NCBI GenBank assembly: GCA_021811105.1
Contig: JAJZPM010000004.1
Location: 62,001 to 126,000, forward strand
DNA from: Nitrospirota bacterium
GTDB taxonomy: Bacteria; Nitrospirota; Thermodesulfovibrionia; Thermodesulfovibrionales; UBA6898
Length of the DNA: 64,000 bases
Direction: 5' to 3'
The notes beneath the pieces are model-generated. The model was not told the origin of the DNA. It saw only the letters and a list, made by a program, of their open reading frames with translations, and searched no databases. Position 1 is the stretch's first letter. The number at the start of each line of letters is the position of its first letter. Made by a program: the position numbers and the translations under genes. Below are positions 17,850-26,720 of this stretch, piece after piece.

Positions 17850-19514
17850 ATGCTGAAAGAACTCAGGATCAGAAACCTCGCGATCATCGACGACCTTTCC
17901 GTAAGGTTCGACAAGGGACTGAACGTGCTCACCGGCGAGACAGGCGCCGGCAAGTCGATCATCGTGGATGCGCTTGGTCTGGCGCTCGGCGAAAGGGCGC
18001 AGTCGGACCTGATCAGATCGGGAGGCACGGAGGCGTCGGTGCAGGCCTATTTTGAACTCGACAATTATGCTGCCCTCCCTGATATCGGGATCGGTACCGC
18101 GGACGGACTTATGCTCAGACGGGTACTGTCTTCGGGCGGAAAGAGCAGGGCCTATGTCAACGATACTATGGTCACCCTCCAGACGCTCTCGGCGATAGGC
18201 GGGACGCTCGTCGATATCCTGAGCCAGCATGAGCACCAGAGTCTCCTCGCCCCGGAAAAGCAGAGGTCCCTTGTGGATTCCTTCGGAAAACTCCAGCCGG
18301 AGCGGGAAAGAGTGGAGACGCTCTTCCGTGAGACAGAGGCGCTTAAGAGCAAGTGCGCTGAATTACATGAAAAGGTGAGGGAGCGGGCGCACAGGCTCGA
18401 TCTTCTCAGGTTCCAGATACAGGAGATCGACGGAGCGTCGCTGAGAGAAGGGGAAAAAGAAACGCTCGCCGATGAGAAAAGAATACTCGTCAATCTCACG
18501 AAACTCACGGAACTGACCGGCGCGTCCTATTCGTTGCTGTACGAATCCGACGGCTCATGTTCGGAGAAGCTCGCAAAGGTGATCTCTCATCTCCGCGACA
18601 TAAGCGCGATTGACGGCAGCATGGAAGAGCCGCTCCGGCTGCTCGAATCCGCGATGCCGCTCATAGAAGACGCGTCACTGGCCCTGGGAAGATACCGGGA
18701 CCGCTTCGACTTCGAGCCCGGGAGACTGGAGGCGGTCGAAGACAGACTCGAACTGATCAGGAAACTCGAGAAGAAATATGGGGAGGACATCGGTGCGATA
18801 CTCAGTTACCGTGATGCGGCACAGAAAGAGATGGAAGGGATCGAATCGGCAGACGAGACACTGGCTTCGCTCGAAGCGGACCTCGGGGCAAAGAAGGATG
18901 CGCTCGCACGGGCCGCGCTGGAGCTTTCAGATAAAAGGACAAAGGCAGCCAAAAAAATCGGGAAACTCATCTCGGCAGTCCTCGCGGACCTCGCATTCGG
19001 CAGCGCGGAATTCAGGATAGAGATTAAAAAAGAGACCGGCGCGGAGGGGCAATACAGGATAGGGCCCACCGGCCTCGACAGCGCTACGTTCCTCTTTTCA
19101 GCGAACCCCGGCGAACCCCTGAAGCCGCTTTCCAGGATCATCTCGGGAGGTGAACTCTCGCGGGTAATGCTGAGCCTCAAGACGGTCCTTGCGGACGTTG
19201 ACAATACGCCGGTGCTGATCTTCGACGAGGTAGACGCCGGCATCGGGGGCAAGACCGCCGAGAGCGTCGGGAAGAAACTCGGGGTGATTTCCGGTCGGCA
19301 TCAGCTGCTCTGCATCACCCATCTCCCGCAGATCGCGAGCATGGCCGATTTTCACCTCAGGATCGAGAAGATTGAAAAGAACGGGAAGGTCTACGTAGAA
19401 GTGAAAGAACTCTCGGGCAGGGAAAGGCAGGATGAGATCGCCAGGATGCTGAGCGGCACGGTCACCGAGATTTCACGCAGGCATGCAGGAGAACTCCTGG
19501 AAAGGGTGAAATGA
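17850..19514 (+). CDS. recN: DNA repair ATPase RecN
   Basis: RecN is an SMC-like protein for double-strand break repair. The 554 residues begin at ATG 17850 (MLKELRIRNLAIIDDLS). Walker A is GETGAGKS near residue 33. Coiled-coil arms span the middle. The ABC signature is ISGGELSRVMLSLK and Walker B is VLIFDEVDAGIGG, followed by HLPQIASMAD. A longer upstream open frame has no homology. A TATAGT box lies about 30 nt upstream. The stop overlaps the ferredoxin start (ATGA). Confidence 0.96.
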   Translation: MLKELRIRNLAIIDDLSVRFDKGLNVLTGETGAGKSIIVDALGLALGERAQSDLIRSGGTEASVQAYFELDNYAALPDIGIGTADGLMLRRVLSSGGKSRAYVNDTMVTLQTLSAIGGTLVDILSQHEHQSLLAPEKQRSLVDSFGKLQPERERVETLFRETEALKSKCAELHEKVRERAHRLDLLRFQIQEIDGASLREGEKETLADEKRILVNLTKLTELTGASYSLLYESDGSCSEKLAKVISHLRDISAIDGSMEEPLRLLESAMPLIEDASLALGRYRDRFDFEPGRLEAVEDRLELIRKLEKKYGEDIGAILSYRDAAQKEMEGIESADETLASLEADLGAKKDALARAALELSDKRTKAAKKIGKLISAVLADLAFGSAEFRIEIKKETGAEGQYRIGPTGLDSATFLFSANPGEPLKPLSRIISGGELSRVMLSLKTVLADVDNTPVLIFDEVDAGIGGKTAESVGKKLGVISGRHQLLCITHLPQIASMADFHLRIEKIEKNGKVYVEVKELSGRERQDEIARMLSGTVTEISRRHAGELLERVK

Positions 19515-19759
19515 AAGGGAAGATCAAGATCAATACGGAGCGCTGCAAGGGTTGCACATTCTGTGTCGAGACCTGTCCGTTCGGCGTGATATCTATACGG
19601 AAGCGTTTCAACAAGAGCGGGTTTTTCCCTGCCGTTGCCGTGCATATCGAAAAATGCACGGGCTGCGCCATGTGCGCGCGGATGTGTCCCGACATCGCGA
19701 TAGAAGTATACAGAGACGATAAGCCCAAATCCATGCACGCTGCGCGGCGGAAACGCTGA
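19511..19759 (+). CDS. 2x[4Fe-4S] ferredoxin, KorD/VorD-like
   Basis: The 82-residue protein holds two CXXCXXCXXXC(P) motifs: CKGCTFCVETCP and CTGCAMCARMCP. It has the 14-residue or longer spacer and short tail of the delta subunit of 2-oxoacid:ferredoxin oxidoreductases. No alpha, beta or gamma subunit genes are nearby, so it may serve an enzyme encoded elsewhere or be a free ferredoxin. It is coupled to recN by a 4-nt overlap, and a PLP enzyme gene follows 18 nt later. Confidence 0.88.
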   Translation: MKGKIKINTERCKGCTFCVETCPFGVISIRKRFNKSGFFPAVAVHIEKCTGCAMCARMCPDIAIEVYRDDKPKSMHAARRKR

Positions 19760-19777
19760 TTTCCCGGAGGGACTGAC

Positions 19778-20986
19778 ATGGGAAAAAACCAAAAAACAGC
19801 AAAGAGTAAAGTGGCCGGCTTCGGTACGACCGCGGTCCACGGCGGCGAGGAGGGCCGGTTCGCCTTCGATCCAGTCAGCACGCCTATCTACCAAACGAGC
19901 ACGTTTACGTTCGGCAGTGCCGAGGAAGCCGGCGAGGTGGAGAAGGGCGAAAGAGAAGGCTTTATCTATACGAGGATCGGCAACCCTACAGTCAGTGCCT
20001 TCGAAGACAAGATGGCGCTCCTTGAAGGCGGGGAGTCCTGCGTGTCCTTCTCGTCCGGGATGGCGGCACTGTCCGCGGTCTTTCTAGAACTGCTGAAGCC
20101 TGGCGACGAAGTCCTTTCGAGCAGCCGGATCTACGGCGGCTCGAAACTCTTCTTTGCCCATATACTCCAAAAACTGGGCTGCAGGGTAAGACGTTTCGGC
20201 CCGTACGATGATCTGAAAAAAGTAATACCCTCTCTCGTGACCAAACAAACAAGGTTCATTTTTTTCGAGACACCTTCCAACCCTGAACTCAGTATTATCG
20301 ACATAAGCCTGATCGCCGGTCTCGCAAAGAAACACAGGCTTGTTTCCGTGATCGACAATACCTTTGCCACGCCTTATCTGCAGCGGCCGATCGAGTCGGG
20401 AATCGATTGCGTCGTGCATTCAGCCACGAAATATATCGGCGGCCACGGCGATGCGATAGGAGGCGTGGTCGTCTCGTCCAAAGAATTCATCTCCGGTCTC
20501 AGGCCGAATATGCTGCAGAACCTTGGGGCCTGCCTCTCGCCGTTCAATGCATGGCTCTTCCTGCGCGGACTGAAGACGCTCCATGTGAGGATGGAGCGCC
20601 ACTGCAAGACCGCCGGCGCGGTCGCGGAGTTTCTGGCCGGACATCCGAAAGTGAAAAACGTTTTGTTCCCCGGACTCAGGACCCACCCCGGCCATCTGAC
20701 CGCGAAAAAACAGATGTCCGGGTTCGGGGGCATGGTCTCTCTCAGGCTTGAAAACGGGAGGGCCTGCAGGAAGTTCATCAACGGCCTACGGCTCTGCAAA
20801 ACAGGCGTCAGCCTCGGCGACGCAGGGACACTTGCACTCCACTACGCCTCGATGTTTCACCCGAAACTCTCCGATGCCTCATGCCGCAAGATCGGGGTCG
20901 ACCCGGCCTTGATCAGGATATCGACAGGACTCGAAGACGCAGTGGACATCGTCGAGGACCTGAGATACTCCTTATCCGCACTCTGA
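19778..20986 (+). CDS. PLP-dependent trans-sulfuration enzyme (Cys/Met metabolism family)
   Basis: The 402 residues match the cystathionine gamma-synthase / O-acetylhomoserine sulfhydrylase / methionine gamma-lyase family. The PLP-binding lysine is in VHSATKYIGGHGDAIGG. STPIYQTSTF, YTRIGNPT and CVSFSSGMAA are family blocks, as is SLGDAGTLALHYASM near the C-terminus. The cysteine that marks true methionine gamma-lyases after the YG motif is absent (YGGSKLFF here), so a synthase or sulfhydrylase role is at least as likely. cysK is 11 kb away. Confidence 0.88.
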   Translation: MGKNQKTAKSKVAGFGTTAVHGGEEGRFAFDPVSTPIYQTSTFTFGSAEEAGEVEKGEREGFIYTRIGNPTVSAFEDKMALLEGGESCVSFSSGMAALSAVFLELLKPGDEVLSSSRIYGGSKLFFAHILQKLGCRVRRFGPYDDLKKVIPSLVTKQTRFIFFETPSNPELSIIDISLIAGLAKKHRLVSVIDNTFATPYLQRPIESGIDCVVHSATKYIGGHGDAIGGVVVSSKEFISGLRPNMLQNLGACLSPFNAWLFLRGLKTLHVRMERHCKTAGAVAEFLAGHPKVKNVLFPGLRTHPGHLTAKKQMSGFGGMVSLRLENGRACRKFINGLRLCKTGVSLGDAGTLALHYASMFHPKLSDASCRKIGVDPALIRISTGLEDAVDIVEDLRYSLSAL

Positions 20987-20992
20987 CCCGCC

Positions 20993-21015
20993 CGCTGTCA
21001 TTGATTCCGACAGCG
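20993..21015 (+). terminator. Weak terminator-like hairpin after the PLP enzyme gene
   Basis: CGCTGTC (20993-20999) and GACAGCG (21009-21015) form a perfect 7-bp stem with a 9-nt loop, 6 nt past the stop codon. It is followed by TACCCTTTTG. The T-run is short. Confidence 0.4.
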
Positions 21016-21147
21016 TACCCTTTTGAAGTCCATTCGCCGGTCATTTTCCGACCGGACCAAACCGTTCCGTATCGCCTGCGTCTAAGCCTTCTCCGCGAGA
21101 GGCAAAGTCATGGAAAGAAAACGGCTCTTCGTCGGCCTGCCTGTCTG

Positions 21148-21176
21148 TTGACTTGCAGCATGCCTGTGATTACACT
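21148..21176 (+). promoter_or_regulatory. Promoter of the PA2779-like gene
   Basis: TTGACT (21148-21153) and TACACT (21171-21176) are 17 nt apart, about 48 nt upstream of the GTG start. This layout leaves room for the strong GGAGG at 21211. Confidence 0.6.
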
Positions 21177-21223
21177 AAGAAAAGTCGGAAATCCGAACTT
21201 CACAGGGAAAGGAGGTGAAAGTC

Positions 21224-21613
21224 GTGTCGATTCCTTTCATGAAGTCTATCGCCTTCTACTTGGCGTTTGCGATGTTCATTATCGGTATTACCCCGAGAGC
21301 CGATGCCTCCTTCGCGCCGTCGGGTATCATTCCGCTTACCCAGACCGACAGAGCGGCCGACCTTGCGACCGTGCAGAAGGCCCTCGAACTGAAAATGGTC
21401 AAGGAGAGACTTGCCGATCTGGGATTTACTCACGAAGAGATTCAAAGCAGGCTCTCCCAGTTCAGCGACCAGCAACTGCACAGGACAGCCCAGCAGCTCG
21501 ACGACCTTAAGGTGGGCGGCGACGGCTTGGGCGTAGTAATCGCGATTCTCGTGATCGCAATTCTTGTCGTGCTCCTGATACAGCTTACCGGGCACAGGGT
21601 CATCGTAAAATAA
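21224..21613 (+). CDS. PA2779-family membrane protein
   Basis: GTG 21224 is chosen because GGAGG ends 8 nt upstream. The 129-residue protein has an N-terminal signal or membrane helix, a soluble helical middle (DLATVQKALELKMVKERLAD, LGFTHEEIQSRLSQFSDQQL) and a C-terminal membrane helix (VVIAILVIAILVVLLIQL). This layout and the middle segment match the PA2779 family, which is usually encoded beside a PA2778-type cysteine peptidase, as here. The function is unknown. A strong terminator separates it from the peptidase gene, allowing unequal expression. Confidence 0.78.
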   Translation: MSIPFMKSIAFYLAFAMFIIGITPRADASFAPSGIIPLTQTDRAADLATVQKALELKMVKERLADLGFTHEEIQSRLSQFSDQQLHRTAQQLDDLKVGGDGLGVVIAILVIAILVVLLIQLTGHRVIVK

Positions 21614-21634
21614 TCTTCTTTTCGGCAGAATAAA

Positions 21635-21670
21635 GGCGGGGAGGAAAGCTTTTCCTCCCTGCCTTTTTTT
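21635..21670 (+). terminator. Strong Rho-independent terminator after the PA2779-like gene
   Basis: A 13-bp stem (GGCGGGGAGGAAA / TTTCCTCCCTGCC, one G-T pair) with a GCT loop is followed by TTTTTTT. It is the clearest terminator in the window. Confidence 0.9.
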
Positions 21671-21673
21671 GTG

Positions 21674-21679
21674 TATAGT
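21674..21679 (+). promoter_or_regulatory. -10 hexamer (TATAGT) 5 nt before the C39-peptidase gene
   Basis: TATAGT lies directly after the terminator T-run and only 5 nt before ATG 21685. There is no Shine-Dalgarno sequence, because the preceding 20 nt are T-rich. This implies a leaderless transcript; no good -35 box is seen. Confidence 0.4.
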
Positions 21680-21684
21680 TATAC

Positions 21685-22221
21685 ATGGGAATCGTTCTGA
21701 AAACATCGGCGGGGCTACTGTGTTACTGTCTGCTGCTGGCCGCCTGCGCTTCCGCACCTCCGGCTGCGCGGCAGGGCGAGACCGTAATCGGCAACGTTCC
21801 TTTTTACCCTCAGGAGGCTGACCAGTGCGGTCCTGCCTCACTTGCCGGCGTACTCAACTACGAGGGATTGGACACGACGCCTGAAAGGATCGCCAAAGAC
21901 ATATTCAGCCGCTCCGCCCGCGGTACTCTCAATCTCGACATGGCCCTGTATGCCCAGCGGAACGGTTTTTCCGCTCAGGAGTATTCCGGCAGTATGCAGG
22001 ACCTCAAAGAAAAAATAAGCGCGGGGCAGCCGCTTCTTGTCATGGTGGACTACGGCTTCCTTGCTTGGCAGGTGAATCACTTCATGGTGGTCGTGGGGTA
22101 TAACAGTGACGGCGTTATCGCGAATTCCGGGAAGAAAGAGCGTGAGTTTATCAATAACGACACTTTCCTCAGAATCTGGAAGAAGGCCGGCTTCTGGAGC
22201 CTGGCGATAAGAAAAAAATGA
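21685..22221 (+). CDS. C39-like cysteine peptidase lipoprotein (PA2778 family)
   Basis: The 178-residue protein has a lipobox (LLAACAS) and then a papain-like C39 domain. The catalytic Cys is in EADQCGPASLAGVLNYEG and the His in WQVNHFMVVVGYN, followed by an Asn/Asp position. In PA2778 of Pseudomonas this domain is joined to a TPR domain; here the TPR part is a separate lipoprotein gene overlapping by 4 nt. The substrate is unknown; processing or tethering of an envelope peptide is possible. Confidence 0.82.
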   Translation: MGIVLKTSAGLLCYCLLLAACASAPPAARQGETVIGNVPFYPQEADQCGPASLAGVLNYEGLDTTPERIAKDIFSRSARGTLNLDMALYAQRNGFSAQEYSGSMQDLKEKISAGQPLLVMVDYGFLAWQVNHFMVVVGYNSDGVIANSGKKEREFINNDTFLRIWKKAGFWSLAIRKK

Positions 22222-22712
22222 CTCTGTCCCGCCTCCACCAATGGCTAAAGGGTGCCTTTCTTCCGGCGTTTGTATTCTTGTGCCTCGCGACCGCTTCGTG
22301 CGCCCTTCCCAGAATAATCGTTCTCCACGACCCGTTGACCCCGGAGGAACACATCAACCTGGGTCTCGCCTACGAAAAAAAAGGCGAAACCGAACAGTCT
22401 GTCGGGGAGTATAAGAAAGCGGCGAAAGATCTTCCGACCGCGTATTTATATCTCGGGAACATTTATTATGGAAAAGGTGAATATGCCCGGGCGGAGGAAT
22501 ATTATCGGGAAGCGATCAGGAAGGATCCCGGTCTCGCCGACGCCTACAACAACCTCTCGTGGTTGCTGTATACCTGCGGAAGAAACCTTGAGGAATCGGA
22601 GACGCTGGCACGGAAGGCGACGGAACTGGCTCCTTCGAATGAGATTTACCAAGACACCCTTGCCAAGGTGCAGGAGAAGATGAAACAGGAAGCAGTGCCC
22701 GCCGGCAGGTAA
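22218..22712 (+). CDS. TPR lipoprotein, partner of the C39 peptidase
   Basis: The 164-residue protein has a signal peptide with lipobox ATASC. Three to four tetratricopeptide units follow (EEHINLGLAYEKKGETEQSV, PTAYLYLGNIYYGKGEYARA, DAYNNLSWLLYTCGRNLEES). It starts within the stop of the peptidase gene (ATGA), so both should be made together and probably act as one complex at the envelope, replacing the fused PA2778 architecture. Confidence 0.82.
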   Translation: MTLSRLHQWLKGAFLPAFVFLCLATASCALPRIIVLHDPLTPEEHINLGLAYEKKGETEQSVGEYKKAAKDLPTAYLYLGNIYYGKGEYARAEEYYREAIRKDPGLADAYNNLSWLLYTCGRNLEESETLARKATELAPSNEIYQDTLAKVQEKMKQEAVPAGR

Positions 22713-22736
22713 ATGAGAAGCATTCAGTTGCTGTAA

Positions 22737-24149
22737 TTACCTGCTGTTCTTGTGCTTATTGCCCCCCCGTCCTGTCATCGACTGAGGATCGAGGAGCCTG
22801 TCGAGTTCTTCTGAGGAAAGGCCGGTCATCTCGGCGGCGACTTCCCTGATAGGCCTGCCCTCTGCATAGGCCCTCTTTGCGATCTCCGCCGCCTTGTCGT
22901 AGCCGATCACCGGACTCAATGCAGTGACAAGCACCGGATTGCGGCCGAGGACCCCGGCAATCCTCTCCTCGTTTACCGTGAACCCGGCAACCGCGCGGTC
23001 TGCGAGAAGTCCTGCAGCATGTCCCAGGATGGTGACCGACTCAAGGACGTTATGGCAGATGAGCGGCAGCATCACGTTCAGCTCGAACTCGCCCCGGCTG
23101 TTGGCGATCGTCACAGCGACATCGTTTGCGATCACCTGGACGCAGGCCATGATCGTTGCCTCGGCGATCACCGGGTTGACCTTGCCGGGCATGATGCTCG
23201 ACCCGGGCTGAAGGGCCGGAAGGCTGATCTCGGAAAAGCCCGTGAGCGGACCGCTGTTCATAAGCCGGAGATCGTTGGCGATCTTCAGCAGGGAAGATGC
23301 CGACGTCTTGAGCGCCCCGCTGAATTCGGTCACGCTGTCCATCGCCGCCTGAGATGCGAAGTGGTTGTCAGTCTCGGCAAATGATAGTCCTGTGCGCGCA
23401 GACAGTTTTTCAGCCATCCTCCTGCCGAATTCGGGATGGGCGTTGATGCCTGTGCCGACGGCTGTGCCGCCGATCGCCAGCTTTTCAAGTCGGCCAAGGA
23501 CGCTGCGAAGGCGGTCTTCACTCTGCCGGACCTGATATGCCCATCCGCCCATCTCCTGTCCGAGGGTGACCGGCATTGCGTCCATCAGGTGGGTCCTGCC
23601 TGTCTTGACGATTCCGGAGAGCTCTTCCGCCCTTTTTGCCAGGGCAAAGCCGAGACGTGACAGGGCCGGGATAAGAAGTTCGGCTGTTTCGAGGCAGACG
23701 CCGATGTGGATCGCCGCGGGAATCACGTCATTCGAGGACTGGCCGAGGTTCACATGGTCGTTCGGATGGACTACGCCGGAGCCGACCCTCTTCCCAAGAA
23801 GCTGGCACGTCCGGTTCGCGATCACCTCGTTGGCGTTCATGTTCGTTGAAGTCCCGGAGCCGGCCTGGAAGATGTCGATCGGGAAATCCTGGTCCCATCT
23901 GCCGGAAACGACCTCATCAGCCGCCTGACGGATAGTACAGGCAATTTCTCCGTCGAGCAGGCCGAGTTCGGAATTCACATCGGCTGCACAGCCTTTGATC
24001 AGGCCGAGCGCACGGATAAAAACCCTCGGGAAGCGTATCCCGCTCACCGGAAAGTTCTCGACCGCCCGTTGCGTCTGGGGTCCATACATGGCCTCAGTCG
24101 GCACCCTTACTTCGCCAAGGGAGTCTTTTTCTATACGGTAATCGGCCAT
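22737..24149 (-). CDS. fumC: Class II fumarate hydratase
   Basis: FumC interconverts fumarate and malate. I use ATG 24149 (MADYRIEKDSLGEVRVPTEA), giving 470 residues; an upstream extension overlaps sdhB and lacks homology. The superfamily signature GSSIMPGKVNPVIAEA is present, as are TGRTHLMDAMP and NANEVIANR. The gene is 14 nt after sdhB, in a sdhA-sdhB-fumC operon that converts succinate to malate or the reverse. The divergent malic enzyme could take malate on to pyruvate. Confidence 0.95.
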   Translation of the reverse strand: MADYRIEKDSLGEVRVPTEAMYGPQTQRAVENFPVSGIRFPRVFIRALGLIKGCAADVNSELGLLDGEIACTIRQAADEVVSGRWDQDFPIDIFQAGSGTSTNMNANEVIANRTCQLLGKRVGSGVVHPNDHVNLGQSSNDVIPAAIHIGVCLETAELLIPALSRLGFALAKRAEELSGIVKTGRTHLMDAMPVTLGQEMGGWAYQVRQSEDRLRSVLGRLEKLAIGGTAVGTGINAHPEFGRRMAEKLSARTGLSFAETDNHFASQAAMDSVTEFSGALKTSASSLLKIANDLRLMNSGPLTGFSEISLPALQPGSSIMPGKVNPVIAEATIMACVQVIANDVAVTIANSRGEFELNVMLPLICHNVLESVTILGHAAGLLADRAVAGFTVNEERIAGVLGRNPVLVTALSPVIGYDKAAEIAKRAYAEGRPIREVAAEMTGLSSEELDRLLDPQSMTGRGGNKHKNSR

Positions 24150-24163
24150 ATCGCGTCCTATTT

Positions 24164-24862
24164 CTATCTCTTCCTCACTGCAAGCCGCTTCATCTTCGAT
24201 ATATGCCCGGTGATGTCTATCTCCTTGGGACAGACCTCGACGCAATTGTATATCGAATGGCATCTCCAGATTCCGTGGGGCCGGGCAAGCATCCTGAGCC
24301 TTTCGTTTCCTGCCCTGTCCCTCGTATCGAGGATGAACCGCGCCGCCTTGAGGATCGCTGCAGGCCCGAGATATTGCTTGTCAGCCCAATAGCTGGGGCA
24401 GGAAGATGTACAGCAGGCGCACATGATGCAGGTGATCGATTCGAGTATCCTGTGCTGCTCCTCAGGGCTCTGCAGCCGCTCCCTTTCGGGAGGCGGCTCC
24501 TCGTTGATGAGACGGGGGAGGACCTCCTCGTTCTTCCCGAAGAACGGGTCCATGTCGACTACGAGGTCCTTGATCACGGGGAAGGCGGGGAGCGGCTCGA
24601 AGGAGATCGATTCGGGCATGTCCTTGATCAGCGTCTGGCAGGCGAGACGGTTCTTTCCGTTGATCTTCATCGCGCAGGAACCGCAGATGCCATGTGCGCA
24701 CGACCGCCTGAACGTCAGGCTTCCGTCCAGGGAGTCCTTTATCTTCATCAGGCCGTCGAGCAGCCTTTCGAAAGGCTCCATCTCCACGGTATATTCCTCC
24801 CACCGCGGGACGACATCCTTTTCGGGATCAAAACGTTTTATCTTGAACACGTACTCTTTCAT
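24164..24862 (-). CDS. sdhB: Succinate dehydrogenase/fumarate reductase iron-sulfur subunit
   Basis: The 232-residue protein has the [2Fe-2S] motif SCAHGICGSCAMKING with a distal Cys (LACQ). The C-terminal domain has CIMCACCTSSCPSYW and CHSIYNCVEVCPKEID for the [4Fe-4S] and [3Fe-4S] clusters. It links SdhA to a quinone site. sdhA ends 2 nt upstream and fumC follows. No membrane-anchor gene (sdhC, sdhD or a heterodisulfide-reductase-like subunit) is in the cluster. Confidence 0.95.
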   Translation of the reverse strand: MKEYVFKIKRFDPEKDVVPRWEEYTVEMEPFERLLDGLMKIKDSLDGSLTFRRSCAHGICGSCAMKINGKNRLACQTLIKDMPESISFEPLPAFPVIKDLVVDMDPFFGKNEEVLPRLINEEPPPERERLQSPEEQHRILESITCIMCACCTSSCPSYWADKQYLGPAAILKAARFILDTRDRAGNERLRMLARPHGIWRCHSIYNCVEVCPKEIDITGHISKMKRLAVRKR

Positions 24863-24864
24863 AC

Positions 24865-26589
24865 TCAGTATTTTCTCTCCTCAGGCTGAAACTTCGTGAT
24901 CGAGACCGGCTTATATCGCAATGCGACCCCTTTGTCTGTTATAAACGCCAAGGTATGTTTGAGCCAGTTTGTGTCATCTCTTTTCGGGAAGTCCTCCCGT
25001 GAATGCGCCCCTCTGCTTTCCTCCCTCCGCAGGGCCGAAACAGAGATCACCTCGGACAACGTAAGAAGATGCGTCAGTTCTATCGCTTCGAGGACCTCGG
25101 TGTTAAACCGCTTTCCGCTGTCTTTTATCCCTATTTCGGCAGACCTTCCTTCTAGGACCCTTATCTGCCCGACCAGCTTTTCGAGGTCCTTCTCATGCCT
25201 AAAGACAGAGCATTCATCCATCATCTTCCTCTGAAGTTCGTTCCTTATCACTGCCGCCTTTTCCCTGCCGCTCTTTCCGCAGACGGCTTTGAGCGCAGCC
25301 TCTGTCCTCGCGGCAAGGTCCCTGCCGATATCCTTTCTTTCAGCGGTCTTCAGGAACCTGCCTATTTCGATGCCGGCCCTCCTGCCGAATACCACGGTAT
25401 CGAGAAGAGAGTTGCAGCCGAGCCTGTTTGCCCCATGGACCGAGACGCATGCGCATTCCCCTGCCGCAAAAAGGCCCTCAAAAACTGCTCCCTGCTCGTC
25501 CCTGAAGACCCTGCCGTCGTTATCGGTAGGTATCCCGCCCATCGCATAATGTGCGGTCGGGAGCACTGGAATCGGGGACTCGGCAGGATCGAGGCCCATA
25601 TAGATCCTGCAGAAGGTGGTGATCTCGGGAAGTCGTTCCTCCAATATCTCCTTTTTCACGGGCCTCAGGTCGAGGTACACGAAGTCCCTGCCGTCTATGC
25701 CCCTGCCCTCCCTGATCTCGGTCATGATCGCCCTGGAGACCATGTCCCTCGGCGCAAGGTCCTTGATGGTCGGCGCGTACCGTTCCATGAAGCGTTCGCC
25801 CTTGCCGTTTATCAGGATCCCGCCCTCGCCCCTGGCGCCTTCGGTGACCAGGATTCCGAGGCCGTACAGACCGGTCGGGTGGAACTGAAAAAATTCCATA
25901 TCCTGCAGCGGAACGCCGTTCCGGAAGAGTATGCTAAGGCAATCTCCTGTACTCGCGATGGCGTTCGAAGTGGTCTTGTATACCCGGCCGTATCCCCCGG
26001 AGGCGACGAGGGTTGCCTTCCCGTTGAACATGTGGACTTCGCCTGTTTTTATTTCAAGGGCGATCACCCCGCGGCATTTCGCGTCTTCAATCGCGATATC
26101 GAGCACATGGAACTCGTCGAAGAATTTCACCCCTTGCAGCCCCGACTGCTCGAACAGCGCAAAGAGTATCGCATGGCCGGTCCTGTCGGCGGAATAACAG
26201 GCCCTCCTGACAGCAGCCGCTCCGAAGTCCCTTGTATGTCCGCCGAACCTTCTCTGGGCGATTTTACCTTCGGCCGTCCTCGAAAAGGGCACCCCCATAT
26301 GCTCGAGCTCTATGACCGTCCTGATCGCGTCCTCGCACATCACCGCGATCGCGTCCTGGTCGCCCAGAAAATCGCTGCCCTTCGTAGTGTCGTAAAAATG
26401 CCATTCCGGTGAGTCCGGTTCTTCGTTGCCGAGTGCCGCGGCAATCCCTCCCTGTGCGGCCGTCGAATGCGAGCGGGTAGGATAGAGTTTCGTCAGCACC
26501 GCCACTGTTCCGTGTTTCGCAGCCTCTATCGCGGCACGCAGAGCGGCGAGGCCGGAGCCGATGATGACGGTATCGAAATTGTGGGTCAT
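24865..26589 (-). CDS. sdhA: Succinate dehydrogenase/fumarate reductase flavoprotein subunit
   Basis: The 574-residue protein starts with the FAD-binding TVIIGSGLAALRAAIEAA. RSHSTAAQGG contains His41, the site of covalent FAD attachment. The catalytic segment has QFHPTGLYGLGILVTEGARG and GANRLGCNSLLDTVVFG. It oxidises succinate or reduces fumarate. It is the first gene of sdhA-sdhB-fumC. A TATAAT box lies only 6 nt before its ATG with no ribosome-binding site, which suggests a leaderless message. Confidence 0.96.
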   Translation of the reverse strand: MTHNFDTVIIGSGLAALRAAIEAAKHGTVAVLTKLYPTRSHSTAAQGGIAAALGNEEPDSPEWHFYDTTKGSDFLGDQDAIAVMCEDAIRTVIELEHMGVPFSRTAEGKIAQRRFGGHTRDFGAAAVRRACYSADRTGHAILFALFEQSGLQGVKFFDEFHVLDIAIEDAKCRGVIALEIKTGEVHMFNGKATLVASGGYGRVYKTTSNAIASTGDCLSILFRNGVPLQDMEFFQFHPTGLYGLGILVTEGARGEGGILINGKGERFMERYAPTIKDLAPRDMVSRAIMTEIREGRGIDGRDFVYLDLRPVKKEILEERLPEITTFCRIYMGLDPAESPIPVLPTAHYAMGGIPTDNDGRVFRDEQGAVFEGLFAAGECACVSVHGANRLGCNSLLDTVVFGRRAGIEIGRFLKTAERKDIGRDLAARTEAALKAVCGKSGREKAAVIRNELQRKMMDECSVFRHEKDLEKLVGQIRVLEGRSAEIGIKDSGKRFNTEVLEAIELTHLLTLSEVISVSALRREESRGAHSREDFPKRDDTNWLKHTLAFITDKGVALRYKPVSITKFQPEERKY

Positions 26590-26595
26590 GAGTTA

Positions 26596-26623
26596 ATTAT
26601 ACCGGAAGAGGGCGATTCTTCAA
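26596..26623 (-). promoter_or_regulatory. Promoter of sdhABfumC, leaderless layout
   Basis: On the minus strand TTGAAG (26623-26618) and a perfect TATAAT (26601-26596) are 16 nt apart. The ATG at 26589 follows 6 nt later. The predicted transcript starts at the start codon. Confidence 0.65.
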
Positions 26624-26720
26624 CGCACCTCAAGAAACCCGGACGATTTTTTCATGTACTCCCACCGCAGATTGAGGGATAATAGACTCGACAGGTTTAT
26701 TATTGCTAGGAGGGTAGATC

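Noticed and set aside
19991-20419. Open frames opposite the trans-sulfuration gene
   Set aside because: Antisense shadows without homology or start signals.
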